NCBI RefSeq assembly: GCF_001942305.1
Contig: NZ_MKKE01000044.1
Location: 124,001 to 188,000, forward strand
Direction: 5' to 3'
DNA length: 64,000 bases
Origin: Saccharomonospora sp. CUA-673
GTDB taxonomy: Bacteria; Actinomycetota; Actinomycetes; Mycobacteriales; Pseudonocardiaceae
Position 1 is the stretch's first letter. Every line of letters begins with the position of its first letter. The notes under the pieces were generated by a model that worked only from the letters and a program-made list of their open reading frames with translations, had not been told where the DNA came from and searched no databases. Position numbers and translations under genes: made by a program. Positions 8,725 through 17,036 of this stretch are shown piece after piece.

Positions 8725-9101
8725 GCTACCGAATCGGCAAGAGCTTCACTTTCGACGCGGCACACTACCTGCCCAGCCTGCCACCCGAGCACAAATGCTC
8801 CCGCCTCCACGGACACACCTACACCGTCGAAGTCGTTCTGTCAGCGGCAAGTCTGGCACCACCGGGGTTCGTTACCGACTTCGGCGAGCTGGGTCCGCTC
8901 CGCCACTACCTCGACGCCACACTGGATCATCAGCACTTAAACAGAGCCCTCGATGTCGAGCCGACCAGCGAGAACCTGGCCCGCCACATCGCCGACTGGT
9001 TCCAGGAGAATGTCGAGCCGACGATCCCCGCGCGCCTGGAGACAGTACGGGTACGCGAGAGCCCGACCAGCTGGGCCGAGTACCAGGTGCCGCAACCGTG
9101 A
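8721..9101 (+). CDS. queD: 6-carboxytetrahydropterin synthase family protein (QueD-like)
   Basis: A 126-residue member of the 6-pyruvoyl-tetrahydropterin synthase / QueD family, which converts dihydroneopterin triphosphate to 6-carboxy-5,6,7,8-tetrahydropterin. The zinc ligands are H15 (FDAAH) and H30 and H32 (RLHGH), the catalytic Cys is C26, and the DHQHLN motif is also present. GTG 8721 overlaps the preceding stop, and its own stop overlaps the start of queE. With queE it performs two consecutive steps towards 7-carboxy-7-deazaguanine. No FolE or QueC gene is visible in the window. Confidence 0.88.
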   Translation: MSYRIGKSFTFDAAHYLPSLPPEHKCSRLHGHTYTVEVVLSAASLAPPGFVTDFGELGPLRHYLDATLDHQHLNRALDVEPTSENLARHIADWFQENVEPTIPARLETVRVRESPTSWAEYQVPQP

Positions 9102-9820
9102 CCACGCCAAGGCCCTCCGTGGCGCGGCCATTACTTGTGTCGGAGTGCTTCGGCCCTACCGTCCAGGGGGAAGGTCCCTCTGCGGGGAAGCCCGCGGTTT
9201 TCATCCGACTCTCACGATGCAACTTGTCGTGCCCGGGTTGCGACACTCCATATACGTGGGATTGGTCCCGCTTTGACCCGCGCCGCGAAAGTCGGAGGAT
9301 GAGCGTCGACGATCTCTACAGGTGGGTCACTACGCAACTCGTCGATCTCGTCGTGATCAGCGGTGGTGAGCCGCTACTCCAGCAGGAATCTCTCCGTCCG
9401 CTCGTTCGATCTCTTGCAGAGGCGGGACACCGCATTGAGATTGAGACGAACGGAACGGTAGTACCCAACTCGGACATCATTGATTCGGTAGACCAGTTCA
9501 ACGTGTCACCGAAGACCTCGGCATTCGCGGGTACCGCAGTGGAGTGGGATGCTCGCATCAATCCAGAAGCGCTTCGCGTATTCACTTCTTCAAAGAAATC
9601 CATCTTCAAATTCGTTGTGACACAGGAAGGCGATCTAGACGAAATTTCTCAATACACGGAGGAGTTCGACCTCTCCCCGCTTTGGGTTATGCCGGAAGGC
9701 ACAACGCGCGAGCAAGTCCTGGACCGGATGTCGTGGCTAGCCGAGGAAGCGGTTCGCAGGAGCTGGAACCTCTCCACTCGGCTGCACATCCTCCTGTGGG
9801 GGGACGAGCGTGGTCGCTAA
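9098..9820 (+). CDS. queE: 7-carboxy-7-deazaguanine synthase (QueE-like radical SAM enzyme)
   Basis: A 240-residue radical SAM protein. The cluster motif CNLSCPGC (C41, C45, C48) has the CxxxCxxC spacing, SECFGPTVQGEGPSAGKP is the QueE substrate-binding loop, and VISGGEPLLQ is the SAM-binding GGE motif. QueE contracts the ring of 6-carboxytetrahydropterin to 7-carboxy-7-deazaguanine. GTG 9098 overlaps the queD stop. From about 9220 to 9700 the base composition is visibly less GC-rich than its neighbours, which suggests recent acquisition. The product may feed a deazaguanine DNA modification or a natural product; the genes here do not decide. Confidence 0.9.
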   Translation: MTTPRPSVARPLLVSECFGPTVQGEGPSAGKPAVFIRLSRCNLSCPGCDTPYTWDWSRFDPRRESRRMSVDDLYRWVTTQLVDLVVISGGEPLLQQESLRPLVRSLAEAGHRIEIETNGTVVPNSDIIDSVDQFNVSPKTSAFAGTAVEWDARINPEALRVFTSSKKSIFKFVVTQEGDLDEISQYTEEFDLSPLWVMPEGTTREQVLDRMSWLAEEAVRRSWNLSTRLHILLWGDERGR

Positions 9821-9968
9821 CATGTCAGCGCTCTCGAACGAGCAGGTGAGATGGGTTCCCGCCGACTTTGGGCTCAGCCGATCAACTACACCAGGACACG
9901 ACCAGGTCACGATAGCCGGCAGCGCCGAGTCGGTCACACGCATGAGCGGCACAATGCAACCTTGCTAG
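9810..9968 (+). CDS. possible small ORF of 52 residues after queE
   Basis: GTG 9810 overlaps the end of queE and has a GGGGGG tract upstream that could serve as a ribosome site. The peptide begins MVANMSALSNEQVRWVPADF and ends in Cys. Coupling to queE is plausible, but length and lack of homology keep this tentative. It could equally be chance. Confidence 0.25.
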   Translation: MVANMSALSNEQVRWVPADFGLSRSTTPGHDQVTIAGSAESVTRMSGTMQPC

Positions 9969-10127
9969 TTAAACCACACCCTGGCCGTGGTTACCCGGCA
10001 CGCGGCTAGTGTGTCGCGCCGGCGCGTATCGTCAGCCGCTGCGCCACGCTAGCCAGTCAACCCGACGCAGCACCCAAAAGACGCCGACCACAACCTCAGC
10101 TGAATACCGCCGGGAAAGGATGGTCCT

Positions 10128-10575
10128 ATGCCTCCTGCTATCGACATCGTGGCTGACGGACTCATCGGGCACGACTAGTACGTTCTCCTGTGCCGACATC
10201 AAGATGAGCAGCATTGGACGCTCCCGGGACGAGTCGTCGCGCCCGGTGAACCTGTGGATAAGGTCGTTGCTTCGGACCCTACGAGAGGACTTCGGGTTCT
10301 CAGTCCACGACTATCGATTCTCTGCAGCAATTGAGAACATTGACGAAACAGCGATCGAATCCCATCATGAGATACATTTCGTCTTCGAGATAGACCTTGC
10401 CCAACCGGCAAACGAGGGTATTCGCAACGGCCGCGAGCTGAAATGGGCCTGGTGGGGCAGCATCGATAGCGTCGATATCCGCCCGCAGCCCGTCGCGGAA
10501 CAACTGCGTGACCCTGAGCAACAACAGCGCGTGTGGGCACCGTGGGCCGCGAATGCTGGCGCCGGGGCGCAATGA
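10128..10575 (+). pseudogene. NUDIX hydrolase, inactivated by stop codon and frameshift
   Basis: ATG 10128 has a strong GGAAAGGA site and starts MPPAIDIVADGLIGHD, followed by an in-frame TAG at 10176-10178. The frame resumes as YVLLCRHQDEQHWTLPG and then changes by one extra base near 10260 into LRTLREDFGFSV and a normal NUDIX C terminus. The NUDIX box is also degenerate: Gly, Glu and Arg-Glu positions read R, A and R-T. A stop, an insertion and lost catalytic residues together indicate genuine decay, unlike the single-base losses seen elsewhere in the window. It follows the deazaguanine genes. Confidence 0.7.
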
Positions 10576-10578
10576 GCT

Positions 10579-11253
10579 TCACGGTACAAGGAGCAGTGCC
10601 GTGACCGTGCCCAACACCAAGAAGGGGCCGTGTCTCAGTGCCACGGTGGCCGGCCCTCCCCTGACGGCTCGCGCGACCATGTAGACCGCTGCTTGAAGCA
10701 GCCAGATCAACATGAGCGCTCCTGCCAGCCAGGCGAGCAGTTGAAGTCCGGCCGTCAGGACGTGCGGGTTTGCTGCCGCTGGCCATCCCTGCCAGCCCAG
10801 GACCGCTCCGGACACCAACGAGAGCTTGAGGTCACCTCCGCCCATATGTCCGGGCAAGAAGACGTACCACGCGCCGTAAAGCGCGGCGAACATGATCGCG
10901 CCAACCAGAGCGGCGAGCAAGCCACCCGCTCGTAGGCTCGCCAGCGTGGCCATGAGCAGTCCCGCGACCGTCAACACGTACGCGAGCAGCATTAGCCAGT
11001 TGGGCAGCCTCCCGGTTCGCAAGTCGACGGCGGCCAGCGGCGCTGCAGCCGCGGCATAGCCAGCCGCGGCCCAGACGTCTAAGCCAGTGCCGTGGCGCCA
11101 CGCGAGCGCGACGAAGATCGCACCCGTGGCAGCGACCTGCAGCAGCTGTTCCCGTGGGCTCGCCTCCTCCCGCCGTTGGACGGCGAGCGCGATCAACGCG
11201 CCGACCGCCAGGCCGCAGCAGGCCCATACCGAGAGAGCAAGGACTGTTGGCAC
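10579..11253 (-). CDS. A24-family prepilin peptidase
   Basis: A 224-residue membrane protease with about six hydrophobic segments. The catalytic aspartates are in AVDLRTGRLPN and GGGDLKLSL, the GxGDxK-type motif of TadV/PilD enzymes that cleave leader peptides of Flp-type pilins. GTG 11253 follows an AGGGGG site. It lies divergent from the Tad gene row beginning at 11519 and is most likely its processing enzyme for the pilin at 17954 and the TadE-like proteins. The stop is three bases from the end of the convergent NUDIX remnant. Confidence 0.88.
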   Translation of the reverse strand: MPTVLALSVWACCGLAVGALIALAVQRREEASPREQLLQVAATGAIFVALAWRHGTGLDVWAAAGYAAAAAPLAAVDLRTGRLPNWLMLLAYVLTVAGLLMATLASLRAGGLLAALVGAIMFAALYGAWYVFLPGHMGGGDLKLSLVSGAVLGWQGWPAAANPHVLTAGLQLLAWLAGALMLIWLLQAAVYMVARAVRGGPATVALRHGPFLVLGTVTALLLVP

Positions 11254-11518
11254 GCGAGTGACGCCCCCTGCGTTTGACGCGCTCTGCGATTGAGAGCCGT
11301 GCTCGCAACGTGTTCGGTCAGTTGCCCAGTGAACCAACCACAAGAGTCTGATGTCGTGGCTCGCTACTCCAAACGAGTGAACTTTTCAGCCTGGGCGCGA
11401 TGTACGGCCGTTCATGCCCTTGGTCCAGTTGATGTGACCGAGGTAACCCGAGGTACACGTAGTTGAGTGCCTGGATCATGCACAGCGGATGACGACCAAC
11501 GTACTGGGGGGAGGCTGT
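11254..11518. promoter_or_regulatory. divergent promoter region of the Tad locus
   Basis: The gap separates the prepilin peptidase (minus) from the Tad row (plus). A weak candidate pair for the plus strand is TTGATG at 11429-11434 and GTACAC at 11453-11458 with an 18-base spacer. The sequence GAGGTA is directly repeated at 11440 and 11450 inside that promoter, and could be a regulator site. This is a tentative reading. Confidence 0.3.
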
Positions 11519-12098
11519 ATGCGTAGTCCGATCATCCCATCGGTCGCTCTGTCGGGTTCGGTAATCCTCTGCCTGACTGCGGCGATTGCCTGCAGTTCGC
11601 AGGACCCGCAAGCTCCGGCTTCCTCACCGAACGTCGCAAAGCGTTGAGGCCCCGCCGTCGACCTCAGCGCCGTCCCCGGCCGACACGGCTCGGGAGCAGG
11701 CCAAGGAGGCTTATGTCGGCATGTGGCAGGCGATGGCCCGTGCCGGAAGGACCTCGGACTGGAAATCACCCGAACTGGCCCGCTATGCCACGGGCAACGC
11801 TCTGACCACGATCACCAGGTCGCTGTACGCCGATCACTTCAACCATGTCGTCACCCGCGGCACTCCGAAGAACTTTCCACAGATCACCTCGGTCGAGCCG
11901 CCGAAGGCCCCGGAGACCGTGATGATTTCCGACTGCGGTGACTCGACCGGAACCTCGAAGGTTCACGAAGACAGCGGCAAGCAGGTTCGTGGTGACGACC
12001 CAGGCGGGCGGCGGTCGATCAAGGCCGAGGTCAAGAAGCAGCCCGATGGTTCGTGGAAGGTGAGTCAGTTTGCCGTCCAGGGGGTGGGCACATGTTAA
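11519..12098 (+). CDS. secreted lipoprotein of the Tad locus (frameshifted)
   Basis: ATG 11519 follows a GGGGGGAGG site at a good distance. The N terminus is a lipoprotein signal: a hydrophobic stretch, then LTAAIAC with the lipidated Cys, then a Pro/Ser-rich linker. After codon 42 the frame stops at 11645-11647, but the sequence continues one frame over as SVEAPPSTSAPSPADTAREQ and ends at 12096-12098. Joining them needs one base removed or two added near 11620-11645. The mature domain (YVGMWQAMARAG...) has no motif I can name. It overlaps the next secreted-protein gene by seven bases. Confidence 0.6.
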
Positions 12099-13116
12099 GG
12101 CGGGCTTCGATCGTGGCAGTGTCTGTGTCCACCTTGGTGATCGCTAGCTCCGGGACGGCGCTCGCGGACATCTGGGGTGGCGTCGACTGCGGCCAGGTCG
12201 ACTACACAGGATGTGACCTGGGGGCGGGACGGGGAGGTCAGCCAGGGAAGTCTCCATCCCGACCTGAACAGCCAAGTCAGAGCGATAACTCCGACTCGGA
12301 TGGCAGCAGTTCGCCACGGCCGCAGGGCGATCAAGTCTTGGGCGATCCGAACCTGGCGAACTGCCGGTACGTGCGCAGCGACTACCAGCCGCCAAGTCAG
12401 GGGACAACCACGGTCGCCTACCACCCGCCGAACACCGGCGGCGCGATCACCGCGACCCCGGCGGTGTACCGGCCGTCCACGTCGGGGGCGCAGGTCCGGT
12501 TCGCCCAACAACAGCAGCCCACGCCGGGGCAGTCGGGCGCGTGGTACATGTACCAATGCTCGGGCGAAGGCTGGTCGGATGCGCTGTATCGACCGCCGAT
12601 CTGGATTCCGGAACGTGAACGGCCTGCCCCCCAACCATCACCAGAGCAACTGGCGCAGCAGGCATACAACCAGCTGCGGTTGCCGTCGCCGCAGATTCAC
12701 GCCTCGCCTGCCGAGACGCAGCTGGTGAACCTGCCGACGTGGCTGTGGATGGACCGCGGCCAATGGCAGCCGCAGACGGCCACCGCATCCGTGCCCGGCG
12801 TTTCGGTCTCCGCGACCGCGACACCGAAGTCCGTGACGTGGTCGATGGGCGACGGCTCCACGATCACCTGCCAGGCGCGGGCAGCCCGTTCCCGTCGGGC
12901 GGCGATCCGAAGGCGCCCAGTCCCGACTGCGGCCACACCTACCGCCAGACCTCGCAAGGGCAGCCGAACAACACCTACCCCGTCTCGGCGACCGTGCACT
13001 GGACGGTGACGTGGTCAGGGGCCGGCCAAAGCGGCACGTTCCCAGACCTGACAACGACATCGAACGCGACGTTCGCAGTGGCTGAATCGCAGGCGCTCAA
13101 CAACGCTCCACGCTAG
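12092..13116 (+). CDS. secreted protein of the Tad locus (single-base frameshift)
   Basis: ATG 12092 opens a Sec signal peptide (hydrophobic core VAVSVSTLVIASSG, cleavage after TALA). The mature protein is Cys-, Pro- and Gln-rich, with a folded C-terminal half around SVTWSMGDGSTITC. Near 12875 one base is missing; the other frame continues as GAGSPFPSGGDPKAPSPDCG and ends with an Ig-like TVHWTVTWSGAG segment at 13114-13116. Restored length is 341 residues. Surface or extracellular location is likely, possibly an accessory protein of the pilus. Its family is not recognised. Confidence 0.65.
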
Positions 13117-13157
13117 CGATCAGTCCGCTGTAGACGGACAAAGAAATCCGACGACAA

Positions 13158-13186
13158 CACCCCATTTCCTCTTTGGAAAAGGGGTG
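13158..13186 (+). terminator. hairpin between two Tad-locus genes
   Basis: CACCCC (13158-13163) pairs with GGGGTG (13181-13186), and TTTCC pairs with GGAAA around a five-base loop; one A-A mismatch interrupts the stem. No T tract follows, so it may be a weak terminator, an attenuator or an mRNA-processing signal between the secreted protein and the CpaB-like gene. Confidence 0.5.
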
Positions 13187-13215
13187 CGGGGTACCGCATT
13201 GCCTGGAGGCGCTGG

Positions 13216-13929
13216 ATGTCCACACCCACATCGACTCATGGATCCACCCAGGGGCCGCCCGCCGCCTCGCGGTCGTGGGTTGGCCGCAAGCCGGGTGCGC
13301 CGTCGCGCATCTCGGGCGGCGGAAGGCGCCGACGGGTGCCGTACCTCGTTCTGGGTGTGCTGCTGATCGTGGTCTGCGCGGCCGGATCAGTGATCACCGT
13401 GCTGCAGGTCGGCGACCGTGAGCCGATGCTGATCCTGGCGCGCCCGGTCAACGTCGGTCACGTGTTGACTCCGCAGGATCTACGCCAGGTGCCGATGTCC
13501 GCCGATTCCGGCACGGACGTGATCCCTGCGAGTCAAGCGTCGTCGGTTTTCGGTCAGCCGGTCGCCTATTCCCTTCCCGCCGGCACACTGTTGTCCCGGT
13601 CGGTGCTAGGTAATCCGCAAGTACCGCCCGCGGGTCAAGGAGTGGTTGCCGTTGCGGTAAAAGCGGGCCAAGCCCCGCCGGACATCGCCCCAGGCACGAC
13701 AGTCTCGGTGATCGTCGCACCGGGCAGCGACACAACTTCGAGCACCGGCTCGACTCAGTCGACCGCCTCTGGCGGCCCCTGGCAAGCGGCGGTAGTCAGC
13801 GTCGCACCGCAGACCAACGACCAGTCGACGGTGGTCTCCCTGCAGATGCCCGCGGCCAGCGCCCGGCAGGTTGCCGCTATCCCGCCCGGCCAGCTGGCGC
13901 TGGTCGCCGTCCCGGCAGGAGGACAGTGA
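13216..13929 (+). CDS. SAF-domain protein, CpaB/RcpC-like pilus assembly
   Basis: A 237-residue protein whose ATG 13216 has GGAGG six bases upstream. It has a basic cytoplasmic N terminus, one membrane segment (VPYLVLGVLLIVVCAAG, about residues 42-58) and an extracytoplasmic SAF domain, with ILARPVNVGHVLTPQDLRQV as the first strand pair and AYSLPAGTLLSRSVL as the second. CpaB/RcpC proteins support Flp pilus assembly at the outer face. The gene sits directly before tadZ and overlaps it, which fits the Tad order. Confidence 0.8.
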   Translation: MSTPTSTHGSTQGPPAASRSWVGRKPGAPSRISGGGRRRRVPYLVLGVLLIVVCAAGSVITVLQVGDREPMLILARPVNVGHVLTPQDLRQVPMSADSGTDVIPASQASSVFGQPVAYSLPAGTLLSRSVLGNPQVPPAGQGVVAVAVKAGQAPPDIAPGTTVSVIVAPGSDTTSSTGSTQSTASGGPWQAAVVSVAPQTNDQSTVVSLQMPAASARQVAAIPPGQLALVAVPAGGQ

Positions 13930-14722
13930 TGCTCGTTGGAATCTGCTCGGTGAAGGGTGCTCCAGGCGTCACCACCGCGGCCCTCGCGCTGGCGGCACGG
14001 TGGCCGGTGGGCGACCCTATGGTGATCGAGGCCGACCCGGCCGGGGGAGACGTCGCCGCGAGACATCGGCTGCCGGCCGCTCCGGGATTGGTCTCGCTGG
14101 CCGCGGCAGCACGTCGACAATCCAATCCCGAGCTGCTTGCTGAGCACAGCCAGCAGCTCCCCGGCGGCCTGCGGGTCATACCCGGACCGGTGGCCGCCGA
14201 ACAAGCCCGCGCCGCCTTGGGGGTGCTTACCACCCGGGGCGTGCGGGCCATGCGGGCAGCGGCCAGTCCGCAGGATGCAGCAGTTTTGGTCGACGTCGGC
14301 CGGCTGGACACCTCGTCTCCAGCCCTACCACTGGTGCGCGGGGCGGAGTCGCTGGTGGTGATGACCCGGCCGCGTGCTGACCAGCTATCCCACGTCGCCA
14401 CCTTGCTGAATGAGATACCCACCTGGACGCGAATTCCCGGACTGGTACTCATCGGAGGCGGCTACAGCCGCGTCGAAGTAGAGCGGGAACTGCGCGTGCC
14501 CGTGATGGGCACGTTGCCCGACGATGCCGCTGGTGCCGCACTGTTGTGCGGGCAACAGCGCGGGCGTCACCGGAGAAATCGGCGCTCGGCCGCGCCGCCG
14601 AACGCCTCGCCCGCAACCTGGTGGCTCATGTTCAACGCGTACCGACCGCTGATACCGCGCAGGCTCCAGCAGCGGTTCCTGCGCAGGTGCCGTCCAGCGG
14701 AAATGGGGTGGTGCCGCGATGA
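13929..14722 (+). CDS. tadZ: TadZ/CpaE-like ParA-type ATPase (single-base frameshift)
   Basis: ATG 13929 lies six bases after GGAGG and overlaps the CpaB-like gene. The N terminus has the deviant Walker A SVKGAPGVTT of the MinD/ParA superfamily, with DADP-like VIEADPAGGD after it. Near 14555 a single base is missing; the second frame reads ASPEKSALGRAAERLARNLV and ends at 14720-14722, overlapping the tadA ATG. Restored length is 264 residues. TadZ positions the Tad machine at the cell pole or envelope. The first-frame continuation is Arg-rich nonsense, which supports the shift. Confidence 0.75.
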
Positions 14723-16143
14723 CGACCAACTCATACCAGACCCGCACCTCGGCAATACCGCCATACTCGCCATCCCACGAGCCAAGCTCGCAGCCTGGCA
14801 CAGCAAGCCTCGACGGCGAGCACCCCGCCGCAGCAGCCTTGCGCACACGCCTGCGGCAGGCGGTCTCTGAAGGGCTAGCCGAGCGCATCCGAGAAGATGA
14901 ACAGTACGGGCGCCCACCGCTGGACTACCACGCGCGCCGCAACCTGGCGGAAAAGCTCGCCGCAGATGCTGCCGACGCTTACGCCAACGAAGAACTGGCT
15001 CACCCAACGGGCGCTGGCCTTCCGCCCGATGACGTCGAGCGCCAGGTGATGACCTCAGTACTGGACGAAATCTTCGGCATGGGCGGCCTGCAACCCCTGC
15101 TTGCCAACGAAGACATCGAAAACATCAACGTCAACGGGTGTGATCACGTATTCGTGCGCTACAGCGACGGCCGACGAGCACAGATGCCGCCCGTGGCCGC
15201 CTCGGACGACGAGTTGATCGACCTCGTGCGCTCGTTGGCTGCGCGCGCCGGGGTCGAAGAACGGCGCTTTGACCGCGGATCGCCCGGCGTCAACGTCGAA
15301 CTGCCCGATGGCAGTCGGCTGTTCGCGGTGATGGCGGTGACCGGGCGGCCGTCGGTGTCGATCCGGCGGCATCGCTTCTCGCAGGTCACGCTGGCGCGGT
15401 TGCGCCAGCTCGGCACGATCGATGCTGGGTTGGAAGCCGTGCTCGGTGCGCTGGTGCGTGCACGGTTCAACATGCTCATCGTCGGGGGGACCGCGATCGG
15501 TAAGACAACGATGCTGCGCGGGTTGGCTTCCGCTATCCCGTCCCACGAGCGGTTGATCACCATCGAGGACAACTTCGAACTGGGTCTGGATCGCGACCCG
15601 CAGCATCCCGACACCGTGGCCTTGCAAGCCCGGGAACCGAATGTCGAGGGAGAGGGCGCGATCAGCCAGGCCGACCTCGTGCGCTGGGCACTGCGGATGA
15701 GCCCGGACCGGGTGATCGTCGGTGAGGTCCGAGGGTCCGAGCTGATCCCGATGGCCAACGCGATGACGCAGGGCAACGACGGCAGCATGGCCACCGTCCA
15801 TGCCAGCGATTCGCGGGGGGCGTTTACCAAACTGGCGACCTATGCGGCCCAGAGCCCCGAGCGATTGGGGCTGGAGGCCACGAATCTGCTGATCGCGTCT
15901 GCGGTGCATTTCGTCATCCACCTTGCCGAGGCCAGGGATGACAAAACTCGTGTCGTGTCCTCGATTCGTGAGGTCGTCGGCGCCGATGACAAGCAGATCG
16001 TGTCCAACGAGGTGTATCGGCCTGATCCGACGGGCCGCGCCGTACCCGGGGTGCCAGTGCGGACCGAGACCGTCGAGCGCCTGACCGAGGTGGGTTTCGA
16101 TCCGGATGTCCTGGAGCGGCCTGAAGGGTGGTGGAACCCGTGA
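14719..16143 (+). CDS. tadA: TadA/CpaF secretion ATPase
   Basis: A 474-residue hexameric ATPase of the type II/IV secretion family that powers Flp pilus assembly. The visible parts are the N-terminal IENINVNG motif, Walker A GGTAIGKTT (the usual Gly-Ser positions are replaced by Ala-Ile), the Asp/Glu box ITIEDNFEL, Walker B VIVGEVRGSEL and the His box ATVHASDSRGA. The start overlaps the tadZ stop. The substituted Walker A is unusual but keeps GK-TT. This is the motor of the locus. Confidence 0.92.
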   Translation: MTTNSYQTRTSAIPPYSPSHEPSSQPGTASLDGEHPAAAALRTRLRQAVSEGLAERIREDEQYGRPPLDYHARRNLAEKLAADAADAYANEELAHPTGAGLPPDDVERQVMTSVLDEIFGMGGLQPLLANEDIENINVNGCDHVFVRYSDGRRAQMPPVAASDDELIDLVRSLAARAGVEERRFDRGSPGVNVELPDGSRLFAVMAVTGRPSVSIRRHRFSQVTLARLRQLGTIDAGLEAVLGALVRARFNMLIVGGTAIGKTTMLRGLASAIPSHERLITIEDNFELGLDRDPQHPDTVALQAREPNVEGEGAISQADLVRWALRMSPDRVIVGEVRGSELIPMANAMTQGNDGSMATVHASDSRGAFTKLATYAAQSPERLGLEATNLLIASAVHFVIHLAEARDDKTRVVSSIREVVGADDKQIVSNEVYRPDPTGRAVPGVPVRTETVERLTEVGFDPDVLERPEGWWNP

Positions 16144-17036
16144 CCGGCTCGATCGCGGTGGCGGGAGTACTCGGGGTCGGCTTCGCCCTCGGGGTGCTCC
16201 TGCTCATCCTCGGTGTGCGGGGCCAAGACCCCGCCGCGTCGGCAATGCCCAGCCGCTGGGCGCAGTGGGTTGACCGGCTGCGTCACCGCACCTCCGCGCG
16301 GTGGACCGCGGCGAGCGTGGCGGCCGGCGTGCTGGTGGGCGCGGTCACGGGCTGGGTCGTCGGCGGCGCCCTGACTGTGCTCGGTGTCTGGGCGCTGCCC
16401 CGAGTGCTGGGGCGCAACAAGGATCAGGCCAGGCGGGTCGCTCGGATCGAGGCCATCGCCGCGTGGACCGAGATGCTGCGTGACACCCTGTCGGCCGCCG
16501 CTGGCCTGGAGCAAGCAATCCAGGCCACTGTGGACACCGCCCCGGAGGCAATCCGGGACGACATCCGCGAACTTTCGGTGCGGATCGAACGCGGGGACAA
16601 GCTCGCCGATGCGTTGGGTGGTCTGGCCGACGACCTCAACGACCCAACGGCCGACCTGGTCATCAGTGCCCTGGCGCTGGCCTCCCAGCACCAGGCTCGC
16701 TCGCTCGCCGATCTACTCGGTGAGCTGGCGACCGAGGCCCGAGAGCAGGTCTCGATGCGACTGCGGGTGGAGTCCGGACGGGCGCGCACGCGGACGAGCG
16801 TGCGGGTGATCGTCGCGACGACGCTAACTTTCGCTGCGGGCCTGGTGGTGCTCAACCGTGGCTATCTCGACCCCTACGACAGCGCGTTCGGCCAGATCAT
16901 GTTGTTGGTTGTCGGCGGATTGTTCGCCCTCGCGTTCGCGTGGCTGGCCAAAATCGCGCGCATCGGCGAGCCAGAGCGGTTCCTCACCCACCTAACTGGG
17001 GCCGAGCCGCGGGCGACGCAGGAGGTGCAGCCGTGA
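16140..17036 (+). CDS. tadB: TadB-like inner membrane platform protein
   Basis: A 298-residue type II secretion F-domain protein. GTG 16140 overlaps the tadA stop (GTGA) and has GAAGGGTGG upstream; two earlier in-frame GTGs (16128, 16131) are possible. It has two hydrophobic segments near the N terminus, a cytoplasmic F domain (RIEAIAAWTEMLRDTLSAAA, then ASQHQARSLADLL) and two C-terminal membrane segments. It pairs with TadC as the platform on which TadA acts. Confidence 0.88.
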   Translation: MTGSIAVAGVLGVGFALGVLLLILGVRGQDPAASAMPSRWAQWVDRLRHRTSARWTAASVAAGVLVGAVTGWVVGGALTVLGVWALPRVLGRNKDQARRVARIEAIAAWTEMLRDTLSAAAGLEQAIQATVDTAPEAIRDDIRELSVRIERGDKLADALGGLADDLNDPTADLVISALALASQHQARSLADLLGELATEAREQVSMRLRVESGRARTRTSVRVIVATTLTFAAGLVVLNRGYLDPYDSAFGQIMLLVVGGLFALAFAWLAKIARIGEPERFLTHLTGAEPRATQEVQP

